This document shows positions 30,805 through 40,003 of a stretch of DNA of 41,618 nucleotides, one piece after another. Position 1 is the first letter of the stretch. Each line of letters opens with the position of its first letter. The DNA lies in contig JALQYS010000474.1 in the NCBI GenBank assembly GCA_023254015.1, forward strand, positions 1-41,618, in the 5' to 3' direction. Made by a program: the position numbers and the translations under genes. The DNA is from Paracoccaceae bacterium. Its GTDB lineage: Bacteria > Pseudomonadota > Alphaproteobacteria > Rhodobacterales > Rhodobacteraceae. A model generated the notes under the pieces. The model saw nothing but the letters and a program-made list of their open reading frames with translations. It searched no databases and was not told the origin of the DNA.

Positions 30805-31486
30805 GGTTGGCCAGCAGGTTTTCAGCCTGCGCTATTCCTGCGGGATGGCCTACGTCGCACCAGCCGCCCCGATGAACCAGACCGTGCACCTTGCCCCGTG
30901 CGATCATGTCATCCCACAGCAGGTTCAACGAGAAAACTTCCTGCTCAATCTGCTGCAGCCCTTTGGTTTGCAGGATCTGCGCCCCCAGATAGACCAAGCC
31001 GGGTGCCCCCTTCGCCCGCGACAGAACGCCTGTTTCGGCCATGAGAAAATCGCCCTGTCCGCAATGGCCCGTTGCCTGATCGGTCGGCAGAAGCAGCAAC
31101 AGCGCCTCCATCCGGTCCGGGTCCCAATGGCGGGCAAGTTGGGTCAGCGGATTTTCCCCGGTCCAGACCGCATCGCTGTTCAACGTCATCACCGGCCCTT
31201 TGCCCAGATGAGGCAGCGCCTTGCGCAACCCGCCGCCGGTTTCCAGGATCTGACCGGGTTCTTCGGACAGGATCACCGGGCGGTTGGCAAGGTGGTCTGC
31301 AATCTGCCCGGCAAGATAATGGGTGTTCACCACCACGGGCTTTGCACCTGCTGTCGCCGCCAGGTCCAGCGCGTGATCGACGAGCGCCCGGCCCGCCACC
31401 TTGATCAGGGGCTTCGGCCGGTTCGCCGTCAAGGCGCCCATCCGGGTGCCGAAGCCGGCGGCAAAGATCATCAAGGGGAAGGGCAT
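30797..31486 (-). CDS. murU: Nucleotidyltransferase, MurU-like (N-acetylmuramate-1-phosphate uridylyltransferase candidate)
   Basis: LMIFAAGFGTRMGALTANRPKPLIKVAGRALVDHALDLA sugar-nucleotidyltransferase signature; overlaps an amgK-like gene. Confidence 0.85.
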   Translation of the reverse strand: MPFPLMIFAAGFGTRMGALTANRPKPLIKVAGRALVDHALDLAATAGAKPVVVNTHYLAGQIADHLANRPVILSEEPGQILETGGGLRKALPHLGKGPVMTLNSDAVWTGENPLTQLARHWDPDRMEALLLLLPTDQATGHCGQGDFLMAETGVLSRAKGAPGLVYLGAQILQTKGLQQIEQEVFSLNLLWDDMIARGKVHGLVHRGGWCDVGHPAGIAQAENLLANHV

Positions 31487-32475
31487 CGTGAACCTATCAG
31501 GGCAAGCGTTTCCGGCGTGGGTCGGGGCAAGAGCCTGGCGCACAGGCGTTCAAGCGGGGCGTTGACCGGGTGGGCCAGGTTTTCCTGCAACTGCTTCCAG
31601 ACCCGCGGAAGCAACTGCAGGTAGCCGGGTTTGCCCGACACCTTCGCCAGTCTCACGAAAACCCCCAGGATGCGCAGCGCCCGCTGTGCGCCCAGAACGG
31701 CGTAAGACGCCTCGAAGTCGGGTCCAGCGCCAGTAGCCTCCTGAAAGCGACGGATCATTGCGGATATCGTTTCACGTGAAACATCGCGACGGGCGTCCTG
31801 CAGCAGCGAAACCAGATCATAGCCCGGCTGCCCCATCTGGGCCAATTGGAAGTCCAGCAGGCCCACCCGGGCAATGCCGTCCCGTTCGGGCAACCACAGC
31901 AGGTTTTCGGCGTGATAATCCCGCAGGATCATCACCCTTGGCCCATCGGCATGAGTTGCAATCAGGTCGTGCAAGGTGGCGCGAAACCCGTCGCGGTCGC
32001 CCACATCATCGGCGACCGCGCGGCGATACCAGTCCAGTGCAAAGCAAGCGGCCTCGGCCCAGTCTTGTGCCGACAGGTCAGGCAGGTCCTCCAGCGGCGG
32101 CTTCGTCTGCAGCGTCAAAAGCACATCCGTCGCTGCTGCATAAAGCGGGAGTTCTATCGCGCGATTGGCTGCGGCTAGACGGGCATAGACGCCATCCCCG
32201 AGATCCTCCAGCAACAGAAACCCATGCGTCAGATCCTGCGCCAGACAGCGCGGTGCCGACAGTCCAAGGCCCAGAAGATGGTCGGCCACCCGAAGGAACA
32301 CCGCCGGATCGTCGCCCTTGCCCGGCGGGGCATCCATCAGGACGGCGGTTTTTCCGCCCCTTGCAAGCCGATCATAGCTGCGGTCCGAGGCGTCACCTGC
32401 GAGAAAGCGCCGCGCGGCATCGCCCCAGCCTGCGCGGATGAGGAACTGGCTGGACAGTGTTGCGCGGTCAGTCAT
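31471..32475 (-). CDS. amgK: Aminoglycoside phosphotransferase-fold kinase, AmgK-like (N-acetylmuramate/N-acetylglucosamine kinase candidate)
   Basis: FLAGDASDRSYDRLARGGKTAVLMDAPP, VMILRDYHAENLLWLPERDGIARVGLLDFQLAQMGQPGYDLVSLLQDARRDVS. Confidence 0.85.
   Translation of the reverse strand: MTDRATLSSQFLIRAGWGDAARRFLAGDASDRSYDRLARGGKTAVLMDAPPGKGDDPAVFLRVADHLLGLGLSAPRCLAQDLTHGFLLLEDLGDGVYARLAAANRAIELPLYAAATDVLLTLQTKPPLEDLPDLSAQDWAEAACFALDWYRRAVADDVGDRDGFRATLHDLIATHADGPRVMILRDYHAENLLWLPERDGIARVGLLDFQLAQMGQPGYDLVSLLQDARRDVSRETISAMIRRFQEATGAGPDFEASYAVLGAQRALRILGVFVRLAKVSGKPGYLQLLPRVWKQLQENLAHPVNAPLERLCARLLPRPTPETLALIGSRCPSP
31768..31783. promoter_or_regulatory. parS-like site (ParB binding), site 3, inside amgK
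   Basis: CGTTTCACGTGAAACA, one mismatch (position 1) from TGTTTCACGTGAAACA; read in amgK as V-S-R-E-T. Confidence 0.9.
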
Positions 32476-32953
32476 GCACCCCCCAGTCGGCCAGAAGCTC
32501 CCCCGCCAGATCGGACCTTCTTCCCAGGCTCACAGTAACGGATCGCCCCTCACCTTTTGCCGCAAAGACCAGCCGCAGCGCCCCGCCTGGGGCGAAACGG
32601 CCCAAACGATCCGGCCATTCGATCAGGCAGATCCCGGTATCAAAGGCGGCCTCAAGGCCCAGTTCGAACACTTCGTCCGGGTTCGACAGGCGGTAAAGAT
32701 CGGCGTGCCATATCTCAAGATCCGCTTCATAGGTCTGAACCAGCGTGAAAGTCGGCGAGGGCACGTCCTCGGCCCGGCCCAGACGGCTTTGGATGAACGA
32801 GCGGGCAAACAGGCTTTTGCCCGCGCCGATAGGGCCTTCCAGCAACAGGCAATCCCCGGCCCGCAGGCGCGGGGCAAACCAGGCGCCAAGACGCTCGGTC
32901 GCTGCGGGGTCGGGCAGATAAACCTCAATCGGGGGCGGGGCAACATCATTCAT
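32468..32953 (-). CDS. tsaE: tRNA threonylcarbamoyladenosine biosynthesis ATPase TsaE
   Basis: LLLEGPIGAGKSLFARSFIQSRLG, VPSPTFTLVQTYE, IWHADLYRLSNPDEVFELGLEAAFDTGICLIEWPDRLG. Confidence 0.96.
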   Translation of the reverse strand: MNDVAPPPIEVYLPDPAATERLGAWFAPRLRAGDCLLLEGPIGAGKSLFARSFIQSRLGRAEDVPSPTFTLVQTYEADLEIWHADLYRLSNPDEVFELGLEAAFDTGICLIEWPDRLGRFAPGGALRLVFAAKGEGRSVTVSLGRRSDLAGELLADWGVHD

Positions 32954-32992
32954 CCGCCCAAGTTTATCCGACCCGGCCACCGCCGCAAGGCA

Positions 32993-34603
32993 TCAGGCGG
33001 TTTTTAGCGATTCGGCTACGGTCATCTGCGGTCGGCCTGCCGAGGCGACGTCCGCTGTCCGAAAGGCGGCCAGCGTTGCCCCGCCCGCCAAAGGCACAAA
33101 ACGACAGGTCACAAGCCTGCCATCCACAAGCCGCGCCTCGCCACGCCAGGTCACCCTGTTGCCAACGGTCGAGATGAATTCTTCCGCCTCTGACCAGATA
33201 GTCGCCGGGGCAGACTGTGCCCGCCAATGGGCTGCCACCGTCTTGATGGTTTCCGGCTTCAGCCCACCTTCCGGCTCATGCGCCCAGAGCCTCGCATAGG
33301 CAAGGTTTGACATGACAAACTGGCCCGATGAGGAGAAGACTGCCACTGCCTCCTCCATCTCGTCAATCACCGCCTGGCCAAGTTCCAGATCCAGACGATA
33401 GCGGCGATTGCGCGTGACCTCGTTCGTAATGTCCTCAATCATCAACGCCAGCGCCCCGTTCGGATGTGGCCTGCCGATCACCTTGAACGTCTGACCGTCT
33501 GGCAGGTTCCAGGTTTCCTCATACAGCCCCGAAGCTGCTGCCTTCTCCATCTCCACCAATTGCCGCCGCCAACTGCGATAGTCCTTGGGTTCAGGAATCA
33601 TGTTGCGGTCGCGCAGCGCATCCAGAACCGACAGCAAGGAAGGCCGCATCGAAAGGAAGTCCGGCGGCAGGCCTGTCAGGTCCAACAGGGCCGGGTTGAA
33701 AAGCTGCAACTGCCGCTGCCGGTCAAAGATTGCCAGCCCGATGGGCAACTGCGCGAAGGTCTTGCTCAGCGTCTGCATGAAGTCGCGCAGCGCGCTCTCG
33801 GCGTTGACCGCCGCATCCGCCGGCAGTGCGAACATCAAACGCGCTCCGTCACTTTCAACCCCGATCAGATCAAACCAGCTTTGGCCCTGATCGGCATCGC
33901 TCAGCACCGCCCTTTGTCCCCGGACCGAGCCCTGCGTTGCCAGCTGTTCGAAAAGCCTTGGCAAGGGCCAACCCAGCTCGCGCCCGCCCGTCAGGCTTGA
34001 CATGGCTTTCAAAAGATAGGCGGCATTGGCCCAGACCACGTCTCCTTGCGCATCCTCGCGCCAGATCAGCACCGGGGTTTGCGCCAGGACATCGCGCAGA
34101 TCCTCGACCTCTTCCGTCAGGGCCTGAAAGGCCAAGGCATCGGCCCCTGTCATCCGCGCGTCCCTGGACGGGTCGCTCAACGCGATGCGGGTGATCCCAC
34201 CCGTCAGGCTGGCCGTCAGCAGCAGAGTGCCCTTTGCCGTCTTGCCCGACAGAATGATCTGGCCCTTTTCCTCCAACCGGCCCAGCTCTTCCCGCACATC
34301 TGAGAAATGAGCGGAAAGATAACCCAGCAGCCTTGGCCAAGCGCTTCCCTTGCCCCGACTCGCCGCCAGGATCTGCCGCGCGCCCGGGGTTGCATCCAGC
34401 AGAGCCTCGCCATCGAACAGGAAAACTGTCTCTCCGGTCGCCTCGCCCGTCCTGCCGGCGTCGGCAAAGATTGATTCACTGTGGCGCTGCCCCGGGCCCT
34501 TCAGGGCATTGACGACAAGAAGCGCTGCAACAGCGGCCACGACGGCGATCAGCAACAAGGCAAGTGCAAGCAACCAGTCCAAACCGCTCTCCCGGCCAAA
34601 CAC
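32993..34603 (-). CDS. Membrane-anchored PAS-domain sensory protein without a recognisable kinase catalytic domain
   Basis: N-terminal TM (LLALALLLIAVVAAVAALLVV); PAS-like blocks (QLPIGLAIFDRQRQLQLFNPALLDLTGLPPDFL; MEEAVAVFSSSGQFVMSNLAYARLW); no H-box or HATPase motif seen. Confidence 0.85.
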   Translation of the reverse strand: MFGRESGLDWLLALALLLIAVVAAVAALLVVNALKGPGQRHSESIFADAGRTGEATGETVFLFDGEALLDATPGARQILAASRGKGSAWPRLLGYLSAHFSDVREELGRLEEKGQIILSGKTAKGTLLLTASLTGGITRIALSDPSRDARMTGADALAFQALTEEVEDLRDVLAQTPVLIWREDAQGDVVWANAAYLLKAMSSLTGGRELGWPLPRLFEQLATQGSVRGQRAVLSDADQGQSWFDLIGVESDGARLMFALPADAAVNAESALRDFMQTLSKTFAQLPIGLAIFDRQRQLQLFNPALLDLTGLPPDFLSMRPSLLSVLDALRDRNMIPEPKDYRSWRRQLVEMEKAAASGLYEETWNLPDGQTFKVIGRPHPNGALALMIEDITNEVTRNRRYRLDLELGQAVIDEMEEAVAVFSSSGQFVMSNLAYARLWAHEPEGGLKPETIKTVAAHWRAQSAPATIWSEAEEFISTVGNRVTWRGEARLVDGRLVTCRFVPLAGGATLAAFRTADVASAGRPQMTVAESLKTA

Positions 34604-34681
34604 CCTGGATTGGGTGTTTTCCTCAATTCAATCGCAACTTAGGGCTGAGAGGGTTAACAGGCGATTAAGAACAGGTCGGCC

Positions 34682-36064
34682 TCAGCGGATTATCTCGTTT
34701 TCGCCAAGGGCCTCCCCCCGCTTGCCGACGATCCGGTCGAGCGGCCAGACCGCCTCGACAATGGCGCCAGAGCGTTCGGGGCGTTCACCCGGGCTCAGGA
34801 ACGGATCGGCCGCATTGGCAAAGGCCAGTTCCGCCCCCGTCCGCTCCAGCAGTGTCTTGGCGATGAACAGGCCCAGCCCCATGCCCTCATACCCCGGGCG
34901 CCGCACCGCGCCGACGTCATCGCGCCTTGCCCGCAGGAACGGATCGCCCAGCCGTCCGATGACATGGGTCGGGAAGCCCGCTCCGTCGTCGATGATCCGC
35001 AGCGTCAACGTGTCATCGGTCCAGACCGCATCCACCCAGACTTGCGACCGGGCGAAATCAACGGCGTTCTGCACCAGATTGCGCAGGCCGTGTATCAGCT
35101 CGGGCCGTCGAAGGATATTCGGCTCGCCGGTGCGGGTGCCAAAAGCCGGACCGACGGAGAAATTCACCTTCTTTCCCCGCTCCAGATGCGGTTCAGCCGC
35201 CTCGTGCAGAACGGCGCCCAGTGGGGCCTGCCGCATGTGAAGATCGTCCTTGCCCGCCTTGCCCATGGACCGCAGGATATCCCGGCAGCGGTCGGCCTGC
35301 TGATGGATCAACCGCGCGTCCTCGGCCAGATCGGGCCGGTCCGACAATTCGTCCAGCATCTCGGCGCTGACCATCTTGATCGTTGCCAGAGGTGTGCCCA
35401 ATTCATGCGCGGCTGCCGCAACCACCCCGCCCAGATCGGTCAGCTTCTGCTCCCGCGCAAGCGCCATCTGCGTTGCCAGAAGCGCATCCGACATTGACCG
35501 CTTTTCGGAGGCGACACGATGCGAATAGATCCCCATGAACACGATGCTGATGACCAGAGACAGCAAAAAGCCGAAACCGATCAGCGGCGGCACCGTGATT
35601 GACGCGCCGGCGACCTGCAAAGGCACATAGGCCACTGCCAGGATCGTGACAAAGGCAAGTGCCAGCCCCCCCAGAAACAGCGTGGCACGCAGCGGCAGGG
35701 TGCTGGCCGAAACTGTCACCGGCGCCAGGATCAGCACGGCGAAGGGGTTCGAAAGTCCACCCGTGAGGAACAAAAGGAAGGCCAGCTGCGACAGGTCGAA
35801 CACCAGCGCCACCAGCGCCTCGGTCCGGTTCAGCCGCTTGTTGGCCGGATAGACGGCCACCAGCACCAGATTTGCGATCACGGCCGCCCCGACGGCGACA
35901 AGGCACAGTCCCAGAGGCAGTGCGACGTCATAGACCTGACTCGCCACGGCAATCGCCAGCAATTGCCCTCCGATCGCCATCCAGCGCAGCAAGACCAGCG
36001 TCTGCAGCCGCAGCCAATCGCTGCGGGCGGGGTTGAAATCTGCGATACTTCCGTTCTCTTGCAT
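34682..36064 (-). CDS. regB: Redox sensor histidine kinase RegB/PrrB
   Basis: Six-TM-like N-terminus with GGLSNPF motif, H-box AAAHELGTPLATIKMVSAEML, redox Cys context DRCRDILRSMGKAG, HATPase DDGAGFP and GLGLFIAKTLLERTGAEL. Confidence 0.95.
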   Translation of the reverse strand: MQENGSIADFNPARSDWLRLQTLVLLRWMAIGGQLLAIAVASQVYDVALPLGLCLVAVGAAVIANLVLVAVYPANKRLNRTEALVALVFDLSQLAFLLFLTGGLSNPFAVLILAPVTVSASTLPLRATLFLGGLALAFVTILAVAYVPLQVAGASITVPPLIGFGFLLSLVISIVFMGIYSHRVASEKRSMSDALLATQMALAREQKLTDLGGVVAAAAHELGTPLATIKMVSAEMLDELSDRPDLAEDARLIHQQADRCRDILRSMGKAGKDDLHMRQAPLGAVLHEAAEPHLERGKKVNFSVGPAFGTRTGEPNILRRPELIHGLRNLVQNAVDFARSQVWVDAVWTDDTLTLRIIDDGAGFPTHVIGRLGDPFLRARRDDVGAVRRPGYEGMGLGLFIAKTLLERTGAELAFANAADPFLSPGERPERSGAIVEAVWPLDRIVGKRGEALGENEIIR

Positions 36065-36147
36065 GACAATCGGCCTTGATGCGCGTCCTGTGATTGATAA
36101 GGCTGTGGAAACAGCGGTTCAACGCGAACCTGAAAGCGGGGTCTGAG

Positions 36148-36768
36148 ATGACAAGATTTTATGCCGGCGTTGCGGTGGTTGCCGTCGCGGCTTTGCTGGG
36201 GGGCACCTGGTGGGCCATCCAGGCCAATCAGGCGGATGATCCCTTCGTCGCGTGCCGCGCGAGTGCCGTCGGTGGTGGGGCCATCGGTGGCCCGCTGTCG
36301 CTGGTCAATGGCGACGGAAAGGCCGTGACCGATGCCGATATCTTCACCAAGCCGACGCTTCTTTACTTTGGCTACACCTTCTGCCCCGACGTCTGCCCGA
36401 TGGACAACGCCCGCAACGCCGAAGCGGTGGACATTCTGGACGAGCGCGGCATCGACGTGCAGCCCGCCTTCATCTCCATCGACCCCGCACGCGACACAGT
36501 CGAGGTGGTGCGCGATTTCGCCGCCAACCTGCACCCCAAGATGATCGGCCTGACCGGCAGCGAAGATCAGGTGAAAGCCGCTTCGCAGGCCTACAAGACC
36601 TATTTCAAGAAGCAGGAGGCGACGGACGGCTATTATCTCGTCGATCATTCCACTTTTACATATCTCGTGCTGCCGAAGATTGGATTCGTCGAATTCTTCA
36701 AACGCGAAGATACCGCGGCCGATATGGCAGACCGCACGGCCTGCTTTGTGGAAAAGGCAGGCGGCTGA
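36148..36768 (+). CDS. senC: SCO1/SenC/PrrC family protein
   Basis: LLYFGYTFCPDVCPMDNARN (CxxxC), ISIDPARDTVEVVRDFA, YLVDHSTFTYLV. Confidence 0.95.
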   Translation: MTRFYAGVAVVAVAALLGGTWWAIQANQADDPFVACRASAVGGGAIGGPLSLVNGDGKAVTDADIFTKPTLLYFGYTFCPDVCPMDNARNAEAVDILDERGIDVQPAFISIDPARDTVEVVRDFAANLHPKMIGLTGSEDQVKAASQAYKTYFKKQEATDGYYLVDHSTFTYLVLPKIGFVEFFKREDTAADMADRTACFVEKAGG

Positions 36769-36837
36769 TCCGTGGAATTTGACCCCGCCGTTTCAAGGCA
36801 CTAGGTTTTGACGCAGAACAATGGCAAGGAACGCGGA

Positions 36838-37392
36838 ATGCAGGAAGAAGCCCCAGCCGAACTTGGCGCAGATCGCAGCCTTCTTCTGGTTGATGACGAC
36901 GAAGCCTTTGTGAAACGTCTGGCCAAGGCCATGGAAAAGCGCGGCTTCGTTCCCGAAACAGCGGGCAGCGTTGCGGCGGGCCGCGCCATCGCCGTTTCCC
37001 GCCCCCCTGCCTATGCGGTTGTCGACCTGCGGCTGGAAGATGGCAACGGGCTTGATGTGGTCGAAACCCTGCGCGAGAGCCGCCCCGATTGCCGCATTGT
37101 CGTCCTGACCGGCTATGGCGCAATTGCCACCGCCGTGGCCGCAGTGAAATTCGGGGCGACGGATTACCTGTCAAAGCCGGCCGATGCCAATGACATCACG
37201 AATGCCCTTTTGGCAAAGGGCGAAATGATGCCGGCCCCTCCGGAAAACCCGATGTCGGCCGACCGTGTGCGTTGGGAGCATATCCAGCGGGTCTATGAGA
37301 TGTGCGATCGCAATGTCTCGGAAACCGCAAGACGTCTTTCGATGCACCGGCGCACCTTGCAGCGTATATTGGCAAAGCGCAGCCCGAAATAA
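36838..37392 (+). CDS. regA: Response regulator RegA/PrrA (ActR family)
   Basis: SLLLVDDDEAFVKRLAKAMEKRGF, VVDLRLEDGNGLDVVETLRE, VLTGYGAIATAVAAVKFGATDYLSKPAD, Fis-type HTH NVSETARRLSMHRRTLQRILAKRSPK. Confidence 0.97.
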   Translation: MQEEAPAELGADRSLLLVDDDEAFVKRLAKAMEKRGFVPETAGSVAAGRAIAVSRPPAYAVVDLRLEDGNGLDVVETLRESRPDCRIVVLTGYGAIATAVAAVKFGATDYLSKPADANDITNALLAKGEMMPAPPENPMSADRVRWEHIQRVYEMCDRNVSETARRLSMHRRTLQRILAKRSPK

Positions 37393-37459
37393 CGATATCC
37401 TTGCAAATTCCAATCCATGGCATAAAAGAGCGAAGGTTGATCTTTGAAAGGATGCCGCA

Positions 37460-37780
37460 ATGGCAATGAACCTTGAAGCGCTTTCTCTAAGAGAACTTAA
37501 GGATCTGCATGCGCAAGTGGCCAGGGCTATTGCGACTTATGAAGAACGCAAAAAGATGGAAGCCCTTGCAGAGCTTGAAGAAAAAGCGCGCGAAATGGGT
37601 TTTTCCCTTGCTGAGCTGACCGGCGTTTCGGTGGTCAAGGCGCGCAAGCGCGCCCCTGCAAAGGCAAGATATGCCAATCCTGAAAATGCCTCTGACACCT
37701 GGTCGGGCCGCGGTCGTCGCCCGCGTTGGTTCGACGCGGCGCTCAAGGCAGGCAAAAGCCCCGAAGATCTGGCGATCTGA
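37460..37780 (+). CDS. hvrA: H-NS family histone-like regulator, HvrA-like
   Basis: Coiled-coil N-terminus (LSLRELKDLHAQVARAIATYEERKK) plus H-NS C-terminal motif YANPENASDTWSGRGRRPRWFDAALKAGKSPEDL; downstream of regA. Confidence 0.9.
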   Translation: MAMNLEALSLRELKDLHAQVARAIATYEERKKMEALAELEEKAREMGFSLAELTGVSVVKARKRAPAKARYANPENASDTWSGRGRRPRWFDAALKAGKSPEDLAI

Positions 37781-37782
37781 TC

Positions 37783-38373
37783 CTAGAAAAGCGCCAGCAA
37801 TGCCCGATGGCGCGCAACAAAAGCCTCCCGCACTTTTGCGGGGGGCTCAAGCCTGATTGCAAGCCCGCGCATCAGGCCTGAATTGGGCCGACCGAATAAT
37901 CTGTCGGCTTCGGCTTCGGAAAATCCCGCAATCTGAACGGCTTCCAGCCAGGCCGAAATATGGTCGGCTGCCTTGATGGCTTTCTTTATGGCCAGGGGCA
38001 GTTGCGCGGGCAGGCCAAAGCGCAAATGCACCGCGGCGGTCAGCCGGGCGTCAAGCTCGCCATATTGCGCCCCGATCGCGGCTTTTACCGGGCTTATCAT
38101 GTCACCGATCACATATTCCGGCGCATCATGCAAAAGTGCCGCCAATTGCCAGCGCGGGGCAATTCCCGGATTTTGCCGGCTGAAGATTTCCTCAACCAGA
38201 AGGGAATGTTCGGCCACCGAATAGGGCCAGTCGCCCCGGGTCTGTCCGTTCCAGCGCGCCACGAAGGCCAGGCCATGGGCGATATCCTCGATCTCGATGT
38301 CCATCGGGGTCGGGTCCAGCAGATCCAGCCTGCGACCCGACAACATGCGCTGCCAGGCGCGGGGTTGTTTCAT
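37783..38373 (-). CDS. HD-domain phosphohydrolase (YfbR-like)
   Basis: WPYSVAEHSLLVEEIF, LAALLHDAPEYVIGDMISPVK (HD motif), KAADHISAWLEAVQIAGFSEAEA; only the C-terminal ~196 codons of the 699-codon frame are real. Confidence 0.9.
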   Translation of the reverse strand: MKQPRAWQRMLSGRRLDLLDPTPMDIEIEDIAHGLAFVARWNGQTRGDWPYSVAEHSLLVEEIFSRQNPGIAPRWQLAALLHDAPEYVIGDMISPVKAAIGAQYGELDARLTAAVHLRFGLPAQLPLAIKKAIKAADHISAWLEAVQIAGFSEAEADRLFGRPNSGLMRGLAIRLEPPAKVREAFVARHRALLALF

Positions 38374-38445
38374 CGGTCTACCTCGGTTGTCGAAACGGCC
38401 TGACAATGCTATCTGCCCTGCAATCAAAGGATCAAGGAGAGCGCC

Positions 38446-39849
38446 GTGATGGCCGCCGATTATGTTGTCAAGGATATCGCTCTGGCCGAGTTCGGCCGCA
38501 AGGAGCTGACTATTGCCGAAACGGAAATGCCGGGTCTCATGGCCTGCCGCGAGGAATTCGGGCCGTCGCAGCCGCTGAAGGGCGCGCGGATCGCGGGTTC
38601 GCTGCACATGACGATCCAGACCGGTGTGCTGATCGAAACGCTCAAGGCGCTGGGTGCCGATGTGCGCTGGGCCTCGTGCAACATCTTCTCGACCCAGGAC
38701 CACGCTGCTGCCGCCATTGCCCAATCGGGCACCCCGGTTTTCGCCATCAAGGGCGAAAGCCTTGAAGAATACTGGGATTACACCGACCGCATCTTCCAAT
38801 TCGGCGGCGAGGGTGGCACCTGCAACATGATCCTCGACGATGGCGGCGACGCCACGCTTTACATCCTTCTGGGTGCGCGGGTTGAGGCGGGCGAGAAAGA
38901 CCTGATCGAAACCCCCACCTCGGAAGAGGAAATCTGCCTGTTCAACCAGATCAAGAAGCGCCTTGCGGCCTCGCCCGGCTGGTTCACCAAACAGCGTGCC
39001 GAAATTCGCGGTGTGTCGGAAGAGACCACGACCGGCGTGCATCGTCTTTACGAGCTGCACAAGAAGGGCCAGCTGCCCTTCCCGGCGATCAACGTCAACG
39101 ACAGCGTCACCAAGTCGAAGTTCGACAACAAATACGGCTGCAAGGAATCGCTGGTTGACGGTATCCGCCGCGCCACCGACACCATGATGGCCGGCAAGGT
39201 GGCCGTGGTTTGCGGCTATGGCGACGTGGGCAAGGGCTCGGCCGCCAGTCTGCGCGGTGCGGGCGCCCGGGTGAAAGTCACCGACGTGGACCCGATCTGC
39301 GCGCTGCAGGCCGCGATGGACGGGTTTGAAGTGACCCTTCTGGAAGACGAAGTTGCGACCGCCGACATCTTCATCACCACCACCGGCAACAAGGACGTGA
39401 TCCGCATCGAGCATATGCGCGAGATGAAGGATATGGCCATCGTCGGCAACATCGGCCACTTCGACAACGAAATCCAGGTTGCCAGCCTTCGCAACCACAA
39501 ATGGACCAACATCAAGGATCAGGTGGACATGATCGAGATGCCCTCGGGCAGCCGCATCATCCTGTTGTCCGAAGGCCGCCTGTTGAACCTTGGCAATGCC
39601 ACCGGCCACCCGTCTTTCGTGATGTCGGCCTCTTTCACCAATCAGGTGCTGGCCCAGATCGAGCTTTGGACCAAGGGCAACGACTATGCCCCCGGCGTCT
39701 ACATCCTGCCCAAGGCGCTGGATGAAAAGGTCGCCCGCCTGCATCTGAAAAAGATCGGCGTGAAACTGACCGAGCTGCGCAAGGACCAGGCCGACTATAT
39801 CGGCGTCAAGGTCGAAGGCCCGTTCAAATCGGAACATTACCGCTATTGA
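38446..39849 (+). CDS. ahcY: Adenosylhomocysteinase
   Basis: [73 protein letters not shown]-terminus. Confidence 0.99.
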   Translation: MMAADYVVKDIALAEFGRKELTIAETEMPGLMACREEFGPSQPLKGARIAGSLHMTIQTGVLIETLKALGADVRWASCNIFSTQDHAAAAIAQSGTPVFAIKGESLEEYWDYTDRIFQFGGEGGTCNMILDDGGDATLYILLGARVEAGEKDLIETPTSEEEICLFNQIKKRLAASPGWFTKQRAEIRGVSEETTTGVHRLYELHKKGQLPFPAINVNDSVTKSKFDNKYGCKESLVDGIRRATDTMMAGKVAVVCGYGDVGKGSAASLRGAGARVKVTDVDPICALQAAMDGFEVTLLEDEVATADIFITTTGNKDVIRIEHMREMKDMAIVGNIGHFDNEIQVASLRNHKWTNIKDQVDMIEMPSGSRIILLSEGRLLNLGNATGHPSFVMSASFTNQVLAQIELWTKGNDYAPGVYILPKALDEKVARLHLKKIGVKLTELRKDQADYIGVKVEGPFKSEHYRY

Positions 39850-39867
39850 TCGCCACCCCATCGGCAG

Positions 39868-39892
39868 AAAAGGGCCCATCACGGGCCCTTTT
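39868..39892 (+). terminator. Intrinsic terminator downstream of ahcY
   Basis: AAAAGGGCCC-ATCAC-GGGCCCTTTT. Confidence 0.85.
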
Positions 39893-40003
39893 CCCTGTCC
39901 GGGGGGGAAGGCATGACGACATTTCCCTTTGTCAGGCCCGTCGCCTCACTTAAGCTTGCGGCAAAGCTTCATCCATTGCCGCACGCATCATAAGAGGAAC
40001 ACC

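Noticed and set aside
38374-38445. Possible SAH or SAM/SAH riboswitch upstream of ahcY
   Set aside because: The 72-nt divergent spacer does not show a recognisable match to either consensus that I can recall; a covariance-model search (Infernal/Rfam) would be decisive.
38400-39882. Long minus-strand extension of the HD hydrolase ORF over ahcY
   Set aside because: Fully antisense to ahcY with shadow-frame composition; the HD protein has a natural start at 38373.
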